A stretch of 64,000 bases of DNA from an uncultured Chloroflexales bacterium. Lineage in GTDB: Bacteria > Chloroflexota > Chloroflexia > Chloroflexales > Chloroflexaceae. Both the position numbers and the translations under genes were made by a program. Of this stretch, positions 43,655-51,737 are shown one piece after another (position 1 is the first letter of the stretch; each line of letters opens with the position of its first letter). The notes under the pieces were generated by a model. That model made no database searches. It had not been told where the DNA came from and saw only the letters and a list, made by a program, of their open reading frames with translations. Location of the stretch: contig CALGUG010000005.1 in assembly GCA_937902315.1 (NCBI GenBank), positions 1-64,000 of the forward strand. Direction: 5' to 3'.

Positions 43655-46600
43655 ATGGACAGGTTTGTATTTCGGCCACCACGCCCATTTCAATCTAGCT
43701 TAAAACTTTTACTCATTCTTGCTCTTTGTATTCCTAGTTTTATTGCCCTTCCTGGTTTGCCTCACTTGGTTGACTCTGCCTTGGCTGCGCCACCTGTAGC
43801 AGCTTGTGAGGCCCAAGTTTTCAATGGTCAATTCCCTGACCCTAATAGCTCGATTCGTCCAGATCGGCGTCAACCCTATGAAGGGACGCTCGACGTTCCC
43901 CCGACCTTAACCGTTCAAAACAATGTATTGCGTTTGATGACCGGACGGGTTACTTTGGCTCAGTTGAAGAGCGCTCTTGACGCCTATGCTACAAGCACCT
44001 TTACCGAGACCGAGCAGATCGAGCAAGCGAAAAACCTTTTACAGCAGACTGGCACCAATACCTGGTTGTTGCGCGGCCATCTCGAGATCGACCGAACCGC
44101 TGCCCTTTCGGTGGTAGGCAGCTCAGGCAGCCCGATGCGTCTGCGGATCGAGAGTACCGCTGCCATCAATTCGCCTTATACGATTTTCACTCGCGGATAT
44201 TTACGCTTTGAGAATGCCGAATTGACTAGTTGGGATACCACCAAAAATGATCACGACACCAACTACCTCGACGGGCGCGCCTATGTTGTTGCCTATGAAG
44301 GCGGCCGCATGGACTTCTACAAGAGCGAAATTTCGTATTTAGGCTGGCGCGACGGCGAAGGCTCTGGCTTGGCTTGGCGTAAATGTTTTAACGATGCCGA
44401 TCAGCGCACTGGCGCGACCGGTGATATTCACGATAGCGAGATTCACCACAACTTCTTCGGCATGTATAGCTACCAAGCTTTCGCGATCTGGGCCAAAAAC
44501 AATATCGTTCGCGACAGCGTCTATTACGGCTTCGACCCGCATGACTATTCTGACTTCTTTATTTTTGAAGAGAATCGTGTCTATAACAACGGAAAGCACG
44601 GCATCATCTTCTCGCGTTGGTGCGACTTCAACATCATTCGCAATAATATCGTCTACGATAACAAACCCAAGCCGGGAGCAACCAATACGATCGCTCACGG
44701 CATCTTCCTCGACCGACGCAGCACCTACAATCAGATCTTTGGGAACACCGTCTATAACTCGATGGATGGCATCGCGATCTTCCAATCGCAGTACAACATC
44801 ATTCGCGATAACGAGATACGCGATAGCTTAACCGGCATTCGTATCAATGCTACACCCGTTTCGCCCGTCGACGGTGTGCCGGATCGTACCGAAGATCAAA
44901 AATCACTTTACAACCAGATCTACAACAACGTTATCAAAAATAACAAAAACTACGGCATCTACCTTTACAATCGTGCCGATAGCAACATCATTCGCGACAA
45001 TCTCATTACGGGCAACGGGCGGCGCGATGACGAGCCTGGCATGGCCTATGGAAGTGGTATTCACGTCAAAACAGGCGGTAATGAGATTACGGGCAACACG
45101 CTCGAAGACAACGGCCACGGCATCAGTTTGATGCAAGTCGATGCCAGCCCAGACCCGGTGGGTGGCGGCGAAGATGATGCGCCAACCAATCCTGGTCCGC
45201 AGCCGATAGTCGAGCCGGGTCTGCCGACAGGCTCTCTCAACCAGATCAAAAACAACATTATTCGCACCAGCAAAGGGCGCGGCTTACGTCTGGTTGGTGC
45301 CAACGACAATACGATCGTTTCGAACGAGATCAGCGGGAGCGGCGACGAGGGTATCTATGCAGACTCGAGCAATAACAACCGCTTCGAGAGCAACTATATT
45401 CACCATAACGGCTTACCAGATGGTAGCGTCGATGGCATCCCCGATGTCGGCAACTATGGTGTCAATATCAAAGGCTCGGGCGCCAAAGACAACCTGCTGA
45501 CCAAGAACCGCATTACCGCCAATGGTCGAGCCGCCATCAAACTTGGCACCGGCACCAATCTTGATATCGAAAAGCCGGTTGTCGAGACGATTCAGCCGAC
45601 TCAGATCAGCGGTCGTGCGCGTCCCGGTTCTACGGTTGAGGTCTTCCGCGATCCGCTGAGCGGTTGTGGTGTGAGCGTCTGTGGCGATGAAGCTGCAGAA
45701 TACGTGGGCAGCACAACTACCAATTCGAGCGGCGTTTGGGTGCTAACGGTTGCGACTTCGGGCGGTTACGCCTATGCAGCCACCCAAACCGTCAACAACA
45801 ATACCTCTGAGCTGTCGCGCACCGAGCTGGCCCCGACTGTAACGGTTGGTAAAGGCCGCAAGCAAGAGCAGACCATCTACGTCGATGGCACGGGCGCCGA
45901 ACTCAACATCTACCAAATCAAGGCTGGCTTGAACGCCTACGCCGATATGGTCGGCAAGCCGGAATACAAAAACCTGATCACCGACGATGGTGTGGTCGAT
46001 GGCAAACGCACTTGGACGCTGCACGCCAGCCTCTTTATCAGCCCGACTGTCTCGCTCTTCGTTCAGGGCGGCTCATCTGTGCCGAGCGCCCAGCGGGTCG
46101 ACTGGCTGCGCCTCTTCTCGGACCCCGGGCCGCCGCCTGCGCCTAACCCCGACGATCCCGATCACCCGATCTACGATGCGACCAAGTTCGCGACTATCAA
46201 GACCTATAGCGGCAATCTCTACTTTATCGATACGCGCGTTACCAGTTGGGATCGCAGCGCCAAGAAGCTCGATGAAAACATCAAAGATGGGCGCGCCTTC
46301 ATTCTGGCCAAGTACGACGCCGAGATGAGCATTATTCGTTCGGATATGAGCTACCTCGGTTACGCCGACGGCGAGGCTTATGGTCTGTCGTGGCGCGATG
46401 TCAATCCTGCAGGCGATTTGACCGACGTGCCGCGTCGCACACGGGTGACCGGCCAGGTGATCGATAGCACAATCAGCCACAACTACTACGGTATCTACAC
46501 CTTCCAAGCGCGCGATATGATCTTCCGGGGCAACAAGTTCTTCTCGAATGTGCAATATGGCTTCGATCCCCACGACTTCACCCACGATGTGATCGTCGAG

Positions 46601-47962
46601 AACAACGAAGCCTACGACAACGGTAGCCATGGCTTTATTATTTCGCGCGGCTGTTCGAACTTTGTGTTCCGCAACAATATCTCGCGCGACAACAAAGTCA
46701 GGCCCGGCTCGAAGAACCCCAGCGCCCACGCCTTTATGCTCGACCCGGGCGCCGACCCCGAGAAGGCAAACGCGCCGCAGGTGCCATCGGTCTACAACAT
46801 CATTGAAAACAACGTTGCCTATGGCAACGATGGGTATGCGATCCGTATCTACGGCTCGAACGACAATATCATTCGCAACAACCTCTTCTACAATAACCGC
46901 TCTGGAATCACGATCGAAAAGGGTAGCACCCGCAATCTGATCCTCGGCAACGAGATTCGCGATAACCGAGGCGAGCCGGTGATCGACCCGGTGAGCGGCG
47001 AGACCACTATCAAAGGTGGCTACGGCATTTACACTGTACAAGGTGCCGATGGCAACACCATCAAAGACAATATCATCTCCAACAACGTCAACACCGGCAT
47101 CTACCTGAAGACGGGCGGCAACCTTGTGACTGGCAATCTTGTTGTTTCCAACAAGGGCGACGGCGTGGGCACCCTGCAGGAGACCAAGAGCGATGAGCCT
47201 ATGGAGGAGCCGAGCATCAGCGCGACCATCGAGGCCGCTCTGACCCCAGGCGCCTATATCGACGATTTGCAGGTCGACAATTGGAGCATCGCGGCGATCA
47301 CTCCGCCCAAAGAGAACACCATCATCAGCAATACCTTGCGCCTCAACGCTGGGCGCGGTATCTCGCTCAAGGGCGCCAGCTACACCAGCATCGAAGAGAA
47401 CCTGATCGAGCGCAACCAGATGGAAGGCATCTATATCGCCAATAACAGCCAGCATAACACTGTGCGCCTCAATCGGATCTACGAAAACGTGCTCTATGGC
47501 ATCAAGCTCAACGGCAGCGATGTGCAAAACAACCGTTTAGCTCGCAATAGCGTAGCGCGCAACCTCGGCGGAGGCATCGCGGTGACGGGCGGCGCCAACA
47601 AAGCCCTCGCCCTGCCGGTTTTGGAGGTCGTCTCGATCGATCTCAGTCGTGTCCAATCGGATGTGCCGGTCGGATCGTGGATGATCAGGGGCACTACGAT
47701 ACCCAAGGGCTTGGTCGAGATCTATAGCGATAGCGACCAGCAAGCCTTGGTCTATTTGGGTTCGACTCAAGCCGATGAAAAGGGCATCTTCGAGTTCGTT
47801 TCGAAAGGCCAGCCCTGGGGCTTGCAGATCACGGCAACGGTGACCGATAGCGCGGGCAATACATCGGCGCTCTCGAAGGTCGCCAGGAACCGCTTGATTC
47901 CGTGGCTGACGAGCGAGCATGTCATCTTCTTGCCGCTGGTCTCGAACAAAGCCGACTCCTAG
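43655..47962 (+). CDS. giant secreted right-handed beta-helix protein with internal duplication
   Basis: 1435 residues from the ATG at 43655 (AAGAGG upstream). The signal peptide ends near SALAAPPVA. Two homologous halves each have a ~150-residue entry domain and a long beta-helix of PbH1/NosD-type coils rich in N-I-I-R-N-N and D-N patterns. The first half (about 60-640) has TSWDTTKNDHD, SEISYLGWRDGEGSGLAWR and YYGFDPHDYSDF. The second (about 760-1370) has TSWDRSAKKLD, SDMSYLGYADGEAYGLSWR and QYGFDPHDFTHD. A beta-sandwich-like segment separates them and another precedes the C-terminal hydrophobic motif VIFLPLVSNK. Related helices bind or cleave acidic polysaccharides (for example mannuronan epimerases); no catalytic set was confirmed. 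Confidence 0.85.
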   Translation: MDRFVFRPPRPFQSSLKLLLILALCIPSFIALPGLPHLVDSALAAPPVAACEAQVFNGQFPDPNSSIRPDRRQPYEGTLDVPPTLTVQNNVLRLMTGRVTLAQLKSALDAYATSTFTETEQIEQAKNLLQQTGTNTWLLRGHLEIDRTAALSVVGSSGSPMRLRIESTAAINSPYTIFTRGYLRFENAELTSWDTTKNDHDTNYLDGRAYVVAYEGGRMDFYKSEISYLGWRDGEGSGLAWRKCFNDADQRTGATGDIHDSEIHHNFFGMYSYQAFAIWAKNNIVRDSVYYGFDPHDYSDFFIFEENRVYNNGKHGIIFSRWCDFNIIRNNIVYDNKPKPGATNTIAHGIFLDRRSTYNQIFGNTVYNSMDGIAIFQSQYNIIRDNEIRDSLTGIRINATPVSPVDGVPDRTEDQKSLYNQIYNNVIKNNKNYGIYLYNRADSNIIRDNLITGNGRRDDEPGMAYGSGIHVKTGGNEITGNTLEDNGHGISLMQVDASPDPVGGGEDDAPTNPGPQPIVEPGLPTGSLNQIKNNIIRTSKGRGLRLVGANDNTIVSNEISGSGDEGIYADSSNNNRFESNYIHHNGLPDGSVDGIPDVGNYGVNIKGSGAKDNLLTKNRITANGRAAIKLGTGTNLDIEKPVVETIQPTQISGRARPGSTVEVFRDPLSGCGVSVCGDEAAEYVGSTTTNSSGVWVLTVATSGGYAYAATQTVNNNTSELSRTELAPTVTVGKGRKQEQTIYVDGTGAELNIYQIKAGLNAYADMVGKPEYKNLITDDGVVDGKRTWTLHASLFISPTVSLFVQGGSSVPSAQRVDWLRLFSDPGPPPAPNPDDPDHPIYDATKFATIKTYSGNLYFIDTRVTSWDRSAKKLDENIKDGRAFILAKYDAEMSIIRSDMSYLGYADGEAYGLSWRDVNPAGDLTDVPRRTRVTGQVIDSTISHNYYGIYTFQARDMIFRGNKFFSNVQYGFDPHDFTHDVIVENNEAYDNGSHGFIISRGCSNFVFRNNISRDNKVRPGSKNPSAHAFMLDPGADPEKANAPQVPSVYNIIENNVAYGNDGYAIRIYGSNDNIIRNNLFYNNRSGITIEKGSTRNLILGNEIRDNRGEPVIDPVSGETTIKGGYGIYTVQGADGNTIKDNIISNNVNTGIYLKTGGNLVTGNLVVSNKGDGVGTLQETKSDEPMEEPSISATIEAALTPGAYIDDLQVDNWSIAAITPPKENTIISNTLRLNAGRGISLKGASYTSIEENLIERNQMEGIYIANNSQHNTVRLNRIYENVLYGIKLNGSDVQNNRLARNSVARNLGGGIAVTGGANKALALPVLEVVSIDLSRVQSDVPVGSWMIRGTTIPKGLVEIYSDSDQQALVYLGSTQADEKGIFEFVSKGQPWGLQITATVTDSAGNTSALSKVARNRLIPWLTSEHVIFLPLVSNKADS

Positions 47963-47997
47963 ATCGCTAAACGCAGTGTGATTGGCGGCATAAGCCC

Positions 47998-48036
47998 GAG
48001 AGGAAGGTTGAGCATTTGTCCAGCCTTCCTCTCTTC
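47998..48036 (+). terminator. terminator of the beta-helix protein gene
   Basis: GAGAGGAAGG(TT) pairs with CCTTCCTCTC, followed by TTCG; a weak T-run. Confidence 0.65.
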
Positions 48037-48131
48037 GCATGTGGGCAAGAGCAATTTCGCGCTCTGCTGAGCGTTCAACACTACGAGTTGTATCGTTTTG
48101 GCGGATACATTCTTACCCTCAAAAAGGTCCT

Positions 48132-48156
48132 TACCGCGTCCGCCTACGGCTACCAA
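48132..48156 (+). repeat. R2 dispersed repeat
   Basis: GTCCTTACC then core GCGTCCGCCTACGGCTACCA, then CAGGGCTAGCTTGCCCTCAT leading to an R3 hairpin. Confidence 0.75.
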
Positions 48157-48182
48157 CAGGGCTAGCTTGCCCTCATCCCCGA

Positions 48183-48210
48183 CCCTTCTCCCGCCATTGC
48201 GGGAGAAGGG
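48183..48210. repeat. R3 hairpin, intact (empty R4 site)
   Basis: CCCTTCTCCCGC-CATT-GCGGGAGAAGGG. Confidence 0.8.
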
Positions 48211-48224
48211 AGCCAACGCACCTT

Positions 48225-48344
48225 ATACCACATCCGTTTAAAGACTTGCGCTTTATAACGCAGAAAACCAAAATCCGGGAAAGAGTATAGTCAAGTTCCA
48301 CTCTGCCGAAGGCCAAAGAGAACCTAATCAAGCGGATTTGGTAT
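48225..48344. repeat. R1 element, complete 120-bp form
   Basis: ATACCACATCCGTTTAAAGAC ... AACCTAATCAAGCGGATTTG followed by GTAT. It contains GCGCTTTATAACGC, CCGGGAAAGAG and GTTCCACTCTGCCGAAGGCC. Its right half is nearly identical to the fragment at 1-52. Confidence 0.75.
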
Positions 48345-48389
48345 AAAGACCTGCATTCTGGCAATGTGGAAAAACCACGGAATGTGGCC

Positions 48390-48450
48390 AAAATAGTCAC
48401 GTTCCACTCTACTGAAGGCCAAAAGGGAACAAGCTGATCGTTGGATTTGC
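48390..48450. repeat. R1 element, right-end fragment
   Basis: TCACGTTCCACTCTACTGAAGG, then a drifted end GATCGTTGGATTTGCTC, 45 bases after the complete copy. Confidence 0.5.
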
Positions 48451-48507
48451 TCGTAAAGAGTTGTAGAAACCGTGCTGCTATCTTCCCTTCTACCGCTTTA
48501 GCGGTAG

Positions 48508-48725
48508 CTATGCATTAGCCAAAAGTCGTGTCGGCAGCAAAAGGCGATCGTTCGCATAGCATCGCGGGAGTATCCTTGAGAGCACAGAACGCGGAGAGCT
48601 TGTATGCGCTACGCGAAATCGCATACAACATCACCATTCACCCCCTCGCCCGCAGTGCGGGAGAGGGGGCCGGGGGGTGAGGGCAGATAAGGCTGACCGT
48701 ATGTCGATTTGTGGCTAATGTACAG
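48508..48725 (-). mobile_element. R4 MITE-like element, copy D, inserted in a variant R3 hairpin
   Basis: Reverse orientation: CTATGCATTAGCCAAAAGTC ... GTGGCTAATGTACAG. The 10-base direct repeat TTAGCGGTAG flanks it. The host hairpin has a different sequence (CTTCTACCGC-TTTA-GCGGTAG type), so target shape rather than exact sequence seems to be used. The copy is 218 bases because of an extra small hairpin (TTGTATGCG ... CGCATACAA). Confidence 0.78.
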
Positions 48726-48769
48726 TTAGCGGTAGAAGGGCTGACGCTGCGGCCTGTAGTGTAAACCAC

Positions 48770-48795
48770 TTGATAGCCGTAGGCGGACGCGCCAA
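48770..48795 (-). repeat. R2 dispersed repeat
   Basis: TTGATAGCCGTAGGCGGACG followed by CGCCAAGGATTGG. Confidence 0.75.
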
Positions 48796-48860
48796 GGATT
48801 GGATGGAGGGGCGAGACCACGCCGCCAGAGCGAAGCGATACAGTTGATCGATTGGCGATA

Positions 48861-48896
48861 AAAGAAGGGCAATCTGTGCACAAACACAGGCTGCCC
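48861..48896 (-). terminator. terminator at the end of the secretion/signalling gene string
   Basis: GGGCAGCCTGTG pairs imperfectly with CACAGATTGCCC on the minus strand and is followed by TTCTTTTATC. It lies 20 bases past the last stop codon of the string. Confidence 0.75.
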
Positions 48897-48915
48897 ATTA
48901 TGAGCGGTGTTGGAG

Positions 48916-50040
48916 CTATTGAGCGGTGGCAATAAAGATGTCGCGACCGCGAGCAGGAATGCCCGACCCACCCTGAATAGGATTGCCAGCTGCGTTACGA
49001 ATTGTGAAGGTGAAGTCGTGATCGGGCAGGCCGCAGATACGGGCGTTGCCTCCGCCAAAGGTCGCACCCATGCGCAAACCGTCGATGGTTAGGCTCCAGC
49101 CGGCAGCGGAATGGTTGCGGACGCCGATCGATATACAGCCCGGGCTATCGTCGCTATTGATCTTGACAACCACCAGCCGAATCGGCCTCGGAGTAGGCTC
49201 TGGCGGTCTGGTCGGCGTTGCTTGGGGCGTCGGCGTTGGCTTGGCTTGCTGTTGGCATTCAGATGCCGCGCTATGAGAGGGATTAAGCTCTAGAGCGCGC
49301 CCGCAGACCTGCTCGGCTTGCTGCAAAAGTGCAACACGATTGTCGCTTTTGGCCGATTCGGCCATATAGATCTGGCCGATCGTTGCCATGCCGTCGCTAT
49401 AGATCGCCTTCAGGCCCGGGTAGTCGCTGCGCAGCTCTCGCAGTTTGTCGAGCCCGACCAGTAACTGATCGGCTAAGCTGAGCTGCTCTTGTAGATCAGC
49501 TTCATCGCTTTGTAGCTTCTGCAACTGCTCCCATTGCTTGCTGGCTGTGATATAGAGCTGGGCCAGCTCGGCCTCTCTCTGAAGCGCTTCGCGTTCGCTG
49601 CCGCCGCTGGGCGCAACTGCGAGACCGCTGGTGAATTTGTCGAGCGCCGTAACGATTTTGCTTGGCTCGCCTTTCGACTCATCCAAGAGCTGTTTGCCCC
49701 AAGTGAGATAGGTATGGGCGAACTGTTTCTGAACGACAGGTTCATCGCGATAGACCGCATAGACACGATTGAGCAGATTGACCGCCATATCGAAGTTGCC
49801 CTGCTCGGTATATTTGCGCGCCTCGTGGAGTTCCTGCGAATCTTCGATCAGTACAATGGTAGCGACGGCCGTACTGGTCACTTGAAGGGCGGGCGTTTCG
49901 GTTAGGGGCACGCTTGTTATGGTCGCGACTTCTTGCACTGAGCCTTGGCGCGCATTGTTGGCTCCACAGGCTGTAAGAGTCAAAGCAAGCCCTAAGCATA
50001 GCAGCGAGATGGTATATTTTGTTGCTAGTGAACGGTTCAT
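48916..50040 (-). CDS. TPR-like lipoprotein, last gene of the type VII-like locus
   Basis: A 374-residue lipoprotein: LALTLTACGAN lipobox (Cys25), then helical TPR-type repeats (about 70-240; ARKYTEQGNFDMAVNLLNRVYAVY, EQVCGRALELNPSHSA). A Pro/Thr linker (265-285) and a C-terminal beta domain with paired cysteines (SPGCISIGVRNHSAAGWSLTIDG...ARICGLPDHDFTF) follow. TTGGAGA precedes the ATG. It lies 81 bases after the PP2C gene and is followed by a terminator. The role is unknown; surface anchoring and protein binding are inferred from the lipobox and TPRs. Confidence 0.75.
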   Translation of the reverse strand: MNRSLATKYTISLLCLGLALTLTACGANNARQGSVQEVATITSVPLTETPALQVTSTAVATIVLIEDSQELHEARKYTEQGNFDMAVNLLNRVYAVYRDEPVVQKQFAHTYLTWGKQLLDESKGEPSKIVTALDKFTSGLAVAPSGGSEREALQREAELAQLYITASKQWEQLQKLQSDEADLQEQLSLADQLLVGLDKLRELRSDYPGLKAIYSDGMATIGQIYMAESAKSDNRVALLQQAEQVCGRALELNPSHSAASECQQQAKPTPTPQATPTRPPEPTPRPIRLVVVKINSDDSPGCISIGVRNHSAAGWSLTIDGLRMGATFGGGNARICGLPDHDFTFTIRNAAGNPIQGGSGIPARGRDIFIATAQ

Positions 50041-50121
50041 AGATTCTCCAAGCTGGATAAGGCTTGTATAAGTTTGAGTGTCGAGCTGTCAGAAAGTCTG
50101 CTATTGCTAGAAATGTCGTTT

Positions 50122-51717
50122 TTAAGGTATCCCTGGCCATTGTGGTAGCCTTGGTAGTGGTTCGGTAGAGGAATCCGAATCAGCAGCTGGGTTTTCAGGC
50201 GATGCAGCAGGCGGGTTTGCAGGTTGCTCAGCAGGCGGGTTTGCAGGTTGCTCAGCAGGCGGGTTTGCAGGTTGCTCAGCAGGCGGGTTTGCAGGTTGCT
50301 CAGCGGGTGGTGCGACGGGCTGATCAGCAGGCGGGTTTGCAGGTTGATCAGCGGGCGGTACGACGGGCTGATCAGCAGGCGGGTTTGCAGGTTGATCAGC
50401 GGGCGGGTTTGCAGGTTGATCAGCAGGCGGGTTTGCAGGTTGATCAGCAGGCGGGTTTGCAGGTTGATCAGCGGGCGGTGCGATGGGCTGATCAGCAGGC
50501 GCTGTGGTGTCGCTTGTTTCTGAAGTGTCTACGGATTGGCTTGTTTGAGTAGTAAGCACAGTTATCTGGTTTGGTTGACTTTGCGTAGTTGTTACTCGTC
50601 TAGGATTTGGAGTTATGCTAGGAGTGGGCGTACTTGTGGCAGTCTCCGTAGCGGTCGCAGTGGGAGTAGCAGTAGGGAGCGCTGTAGCTGGTGTTGAGGT
50701 CTGAAAGGCAGGAATAGCGGTTGCTGTTCTGGTGGCTTGGGTTTCGGTAGGAGGTAAAGCTGTAATGCTAGCTACACTTGTCGGCTCGCCGCTATTGGCG
50801 TTGGCTGCGCCAAAGAAGCTACCACCCACTACCGCGCCAGCAGCGAACATGCCGACTAGCCCAGCCGCTGCCAAGGCCCAAACCCATTTGGGTTTGCCTG
50901 TTGGGGCAGCAACGGCTGTCTGTACGGGCGGCAGATAGTGCACCAAGATCGCGCTGACATTGTCGCGCGAGCCACGTGCGATCGCTCGCTTCAAAAGCAG
51001 GTTAGCCGCTTCTTGAGGCGGCGATTTGCTCGCCAACATAGCTAGCTCTTCAGGAGGAACTGGCTTGTAGACGCCATCGGTGCAGAGCAGAATACGATCG
51101 CCCGGCTCCAAGATCACTTCGCTAAAACTCTCGGGAACGCGCTTGATATCGAGCGCTTCGCCGAGCGCGTAGGTCAAGCGGGCCGCCTGATGATCTTGAT
51201 AGGCCTGCTCTTCGCTGAACCCTTCATCGATCAAGCGCTCGCCGTAGGTGTGGTCGCGTGTGATCTGGCTGATATTTCCTTGAGCTTTGATCAGGTAGGC
51301 GCGGCTATCGCCAACATTGGCAATGATCGCGCGGCCAGCATCGTTATAGGCTTCGATCCAAGCGACCACGATCGTGGTGCCGCTACCTCGGTAGTCGGGG
51401 CGAGTGTTGCGAAAGCTGTGCAGATCGTTAGCCGTCTTTTGAAGCGCATCTTCGATCTGCTGATGGGCCGTGCCCGGGCCTTTGCCCGTTAGATACTTGC
51501 GAATCGAGTCGATGGCGAGCTGGCTGAAGAGCTTGCCATCTAAACCGCCACCCATTCCATCGGCGATAACAGCGATCTGAGCACGGCCGATACTGTAGTA
51601 GGCCAGCGAATCTTCGTTTTGGCGACGATGTCCTTTATTGCTATCGGCTCCGACGCTGAGCTGGAATGATCCCTGCTGCGCTAGAACGCTATTGATTGAT
51701 CCTGCTTGGTGTGTCAT
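50122..51717 (-). CDS. PP2C-type Ser/Thr phosphatase with membrane helix and Pro-rich repeat tail
   Basis: A 531-residue protein. The PP2C (PPM, Stp1-like) domain is residues about 15-265 with metal-binding motifs KGHRRQNEDS, IADGMGGGLDG, GDSRAYLI, LLCTDGVYK and SRDNVSAILV. A membrane helix follows (WALAAAGLVGMFAAGAVVGG, about 277-300). The outer part is a Ser/Thr/Pro region (325-400) and then twelve 8-residue repeats of the ADQPANPP/AEQPANPP type (about 410-510), ending LPRLPQWPGIP. It should reverse phosphorylation by the kinase encoded next to it and so control FHA-domain binding. The tail may span or bind the cell wall. AGAGGAG precedes the ATG, 20 bases after the kinase gene. Confidence 0.92.
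   Translation of the reverse strand: MTHQAGSINSVLAQQGSFQLSVGADSNKGHRRQNEDSLAYYSIGRAQIAVIADGMGGGLDGKLFSQLAIDSIRKYLTGKGPGTAHQQIEDALQKTANDLHSFRNTRPDYRGSGTTIVVAWIEAYNDAGRAIIANVGDSRAYLIKAQGNISQITRDHTYGERLIDEGFSEEQAYQDHQAARLTYALGEALDIKRVPESFSEVILEPGDRILLCTDGVYKPVPPEELAMLASKSPPQEAANLLLKRAIARGSRDNVSAILVHYLPPVQTAVAAPTGKPKWVWALAAAGLVGMFAAGAVVGGSFFGAANANSGEPTSVASITALPPTETQATRTATAIPAFQTSTPATALPTATPTATATETATSTPTPSITPNPRRVTTTQSQPNQITVLTTQTSQSVDTSETSDTTAPADQPIAPPADQPANPPADQPANPPADQPANPPADQPANPPADQPVVPPADQPANPPADQPVAPPAEQPANPPAEQPANPPAEQPANPPAEQPANPPAASPENPAADSDSSTEPLPRLPQWPGIP
50208..50500. repeat. 24-bp coding tandem repeat in the PP2C gene
   Basis: About twelve in-frame 24-base units on the plus strand of the type CAGGCGGGTTTGCAGGTTG(C/A)TCAG. 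Two subtypes (GAT versus GCT, giving Asp or Glu) form blocks, which suggests unit-by-unit expansion. Confidence 0.9.
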
Positions 51718-51737
51718 AGCTCCTCTTTTGTCTCGCT

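Noticed and set aside
46073..47527. 484-codon minus-strand frame within the beta-helix gene
   Set aside because: Antisense shadow of repetitive coding sequence, with a low-complexity Val/Asp/Ala product and no start signal.
50202..50552. Plus-strand frame of repeated QQAGLQV units
   Set aside because: It is the antisense reading of the Pro-rich repeat tail of the PP2C gene.
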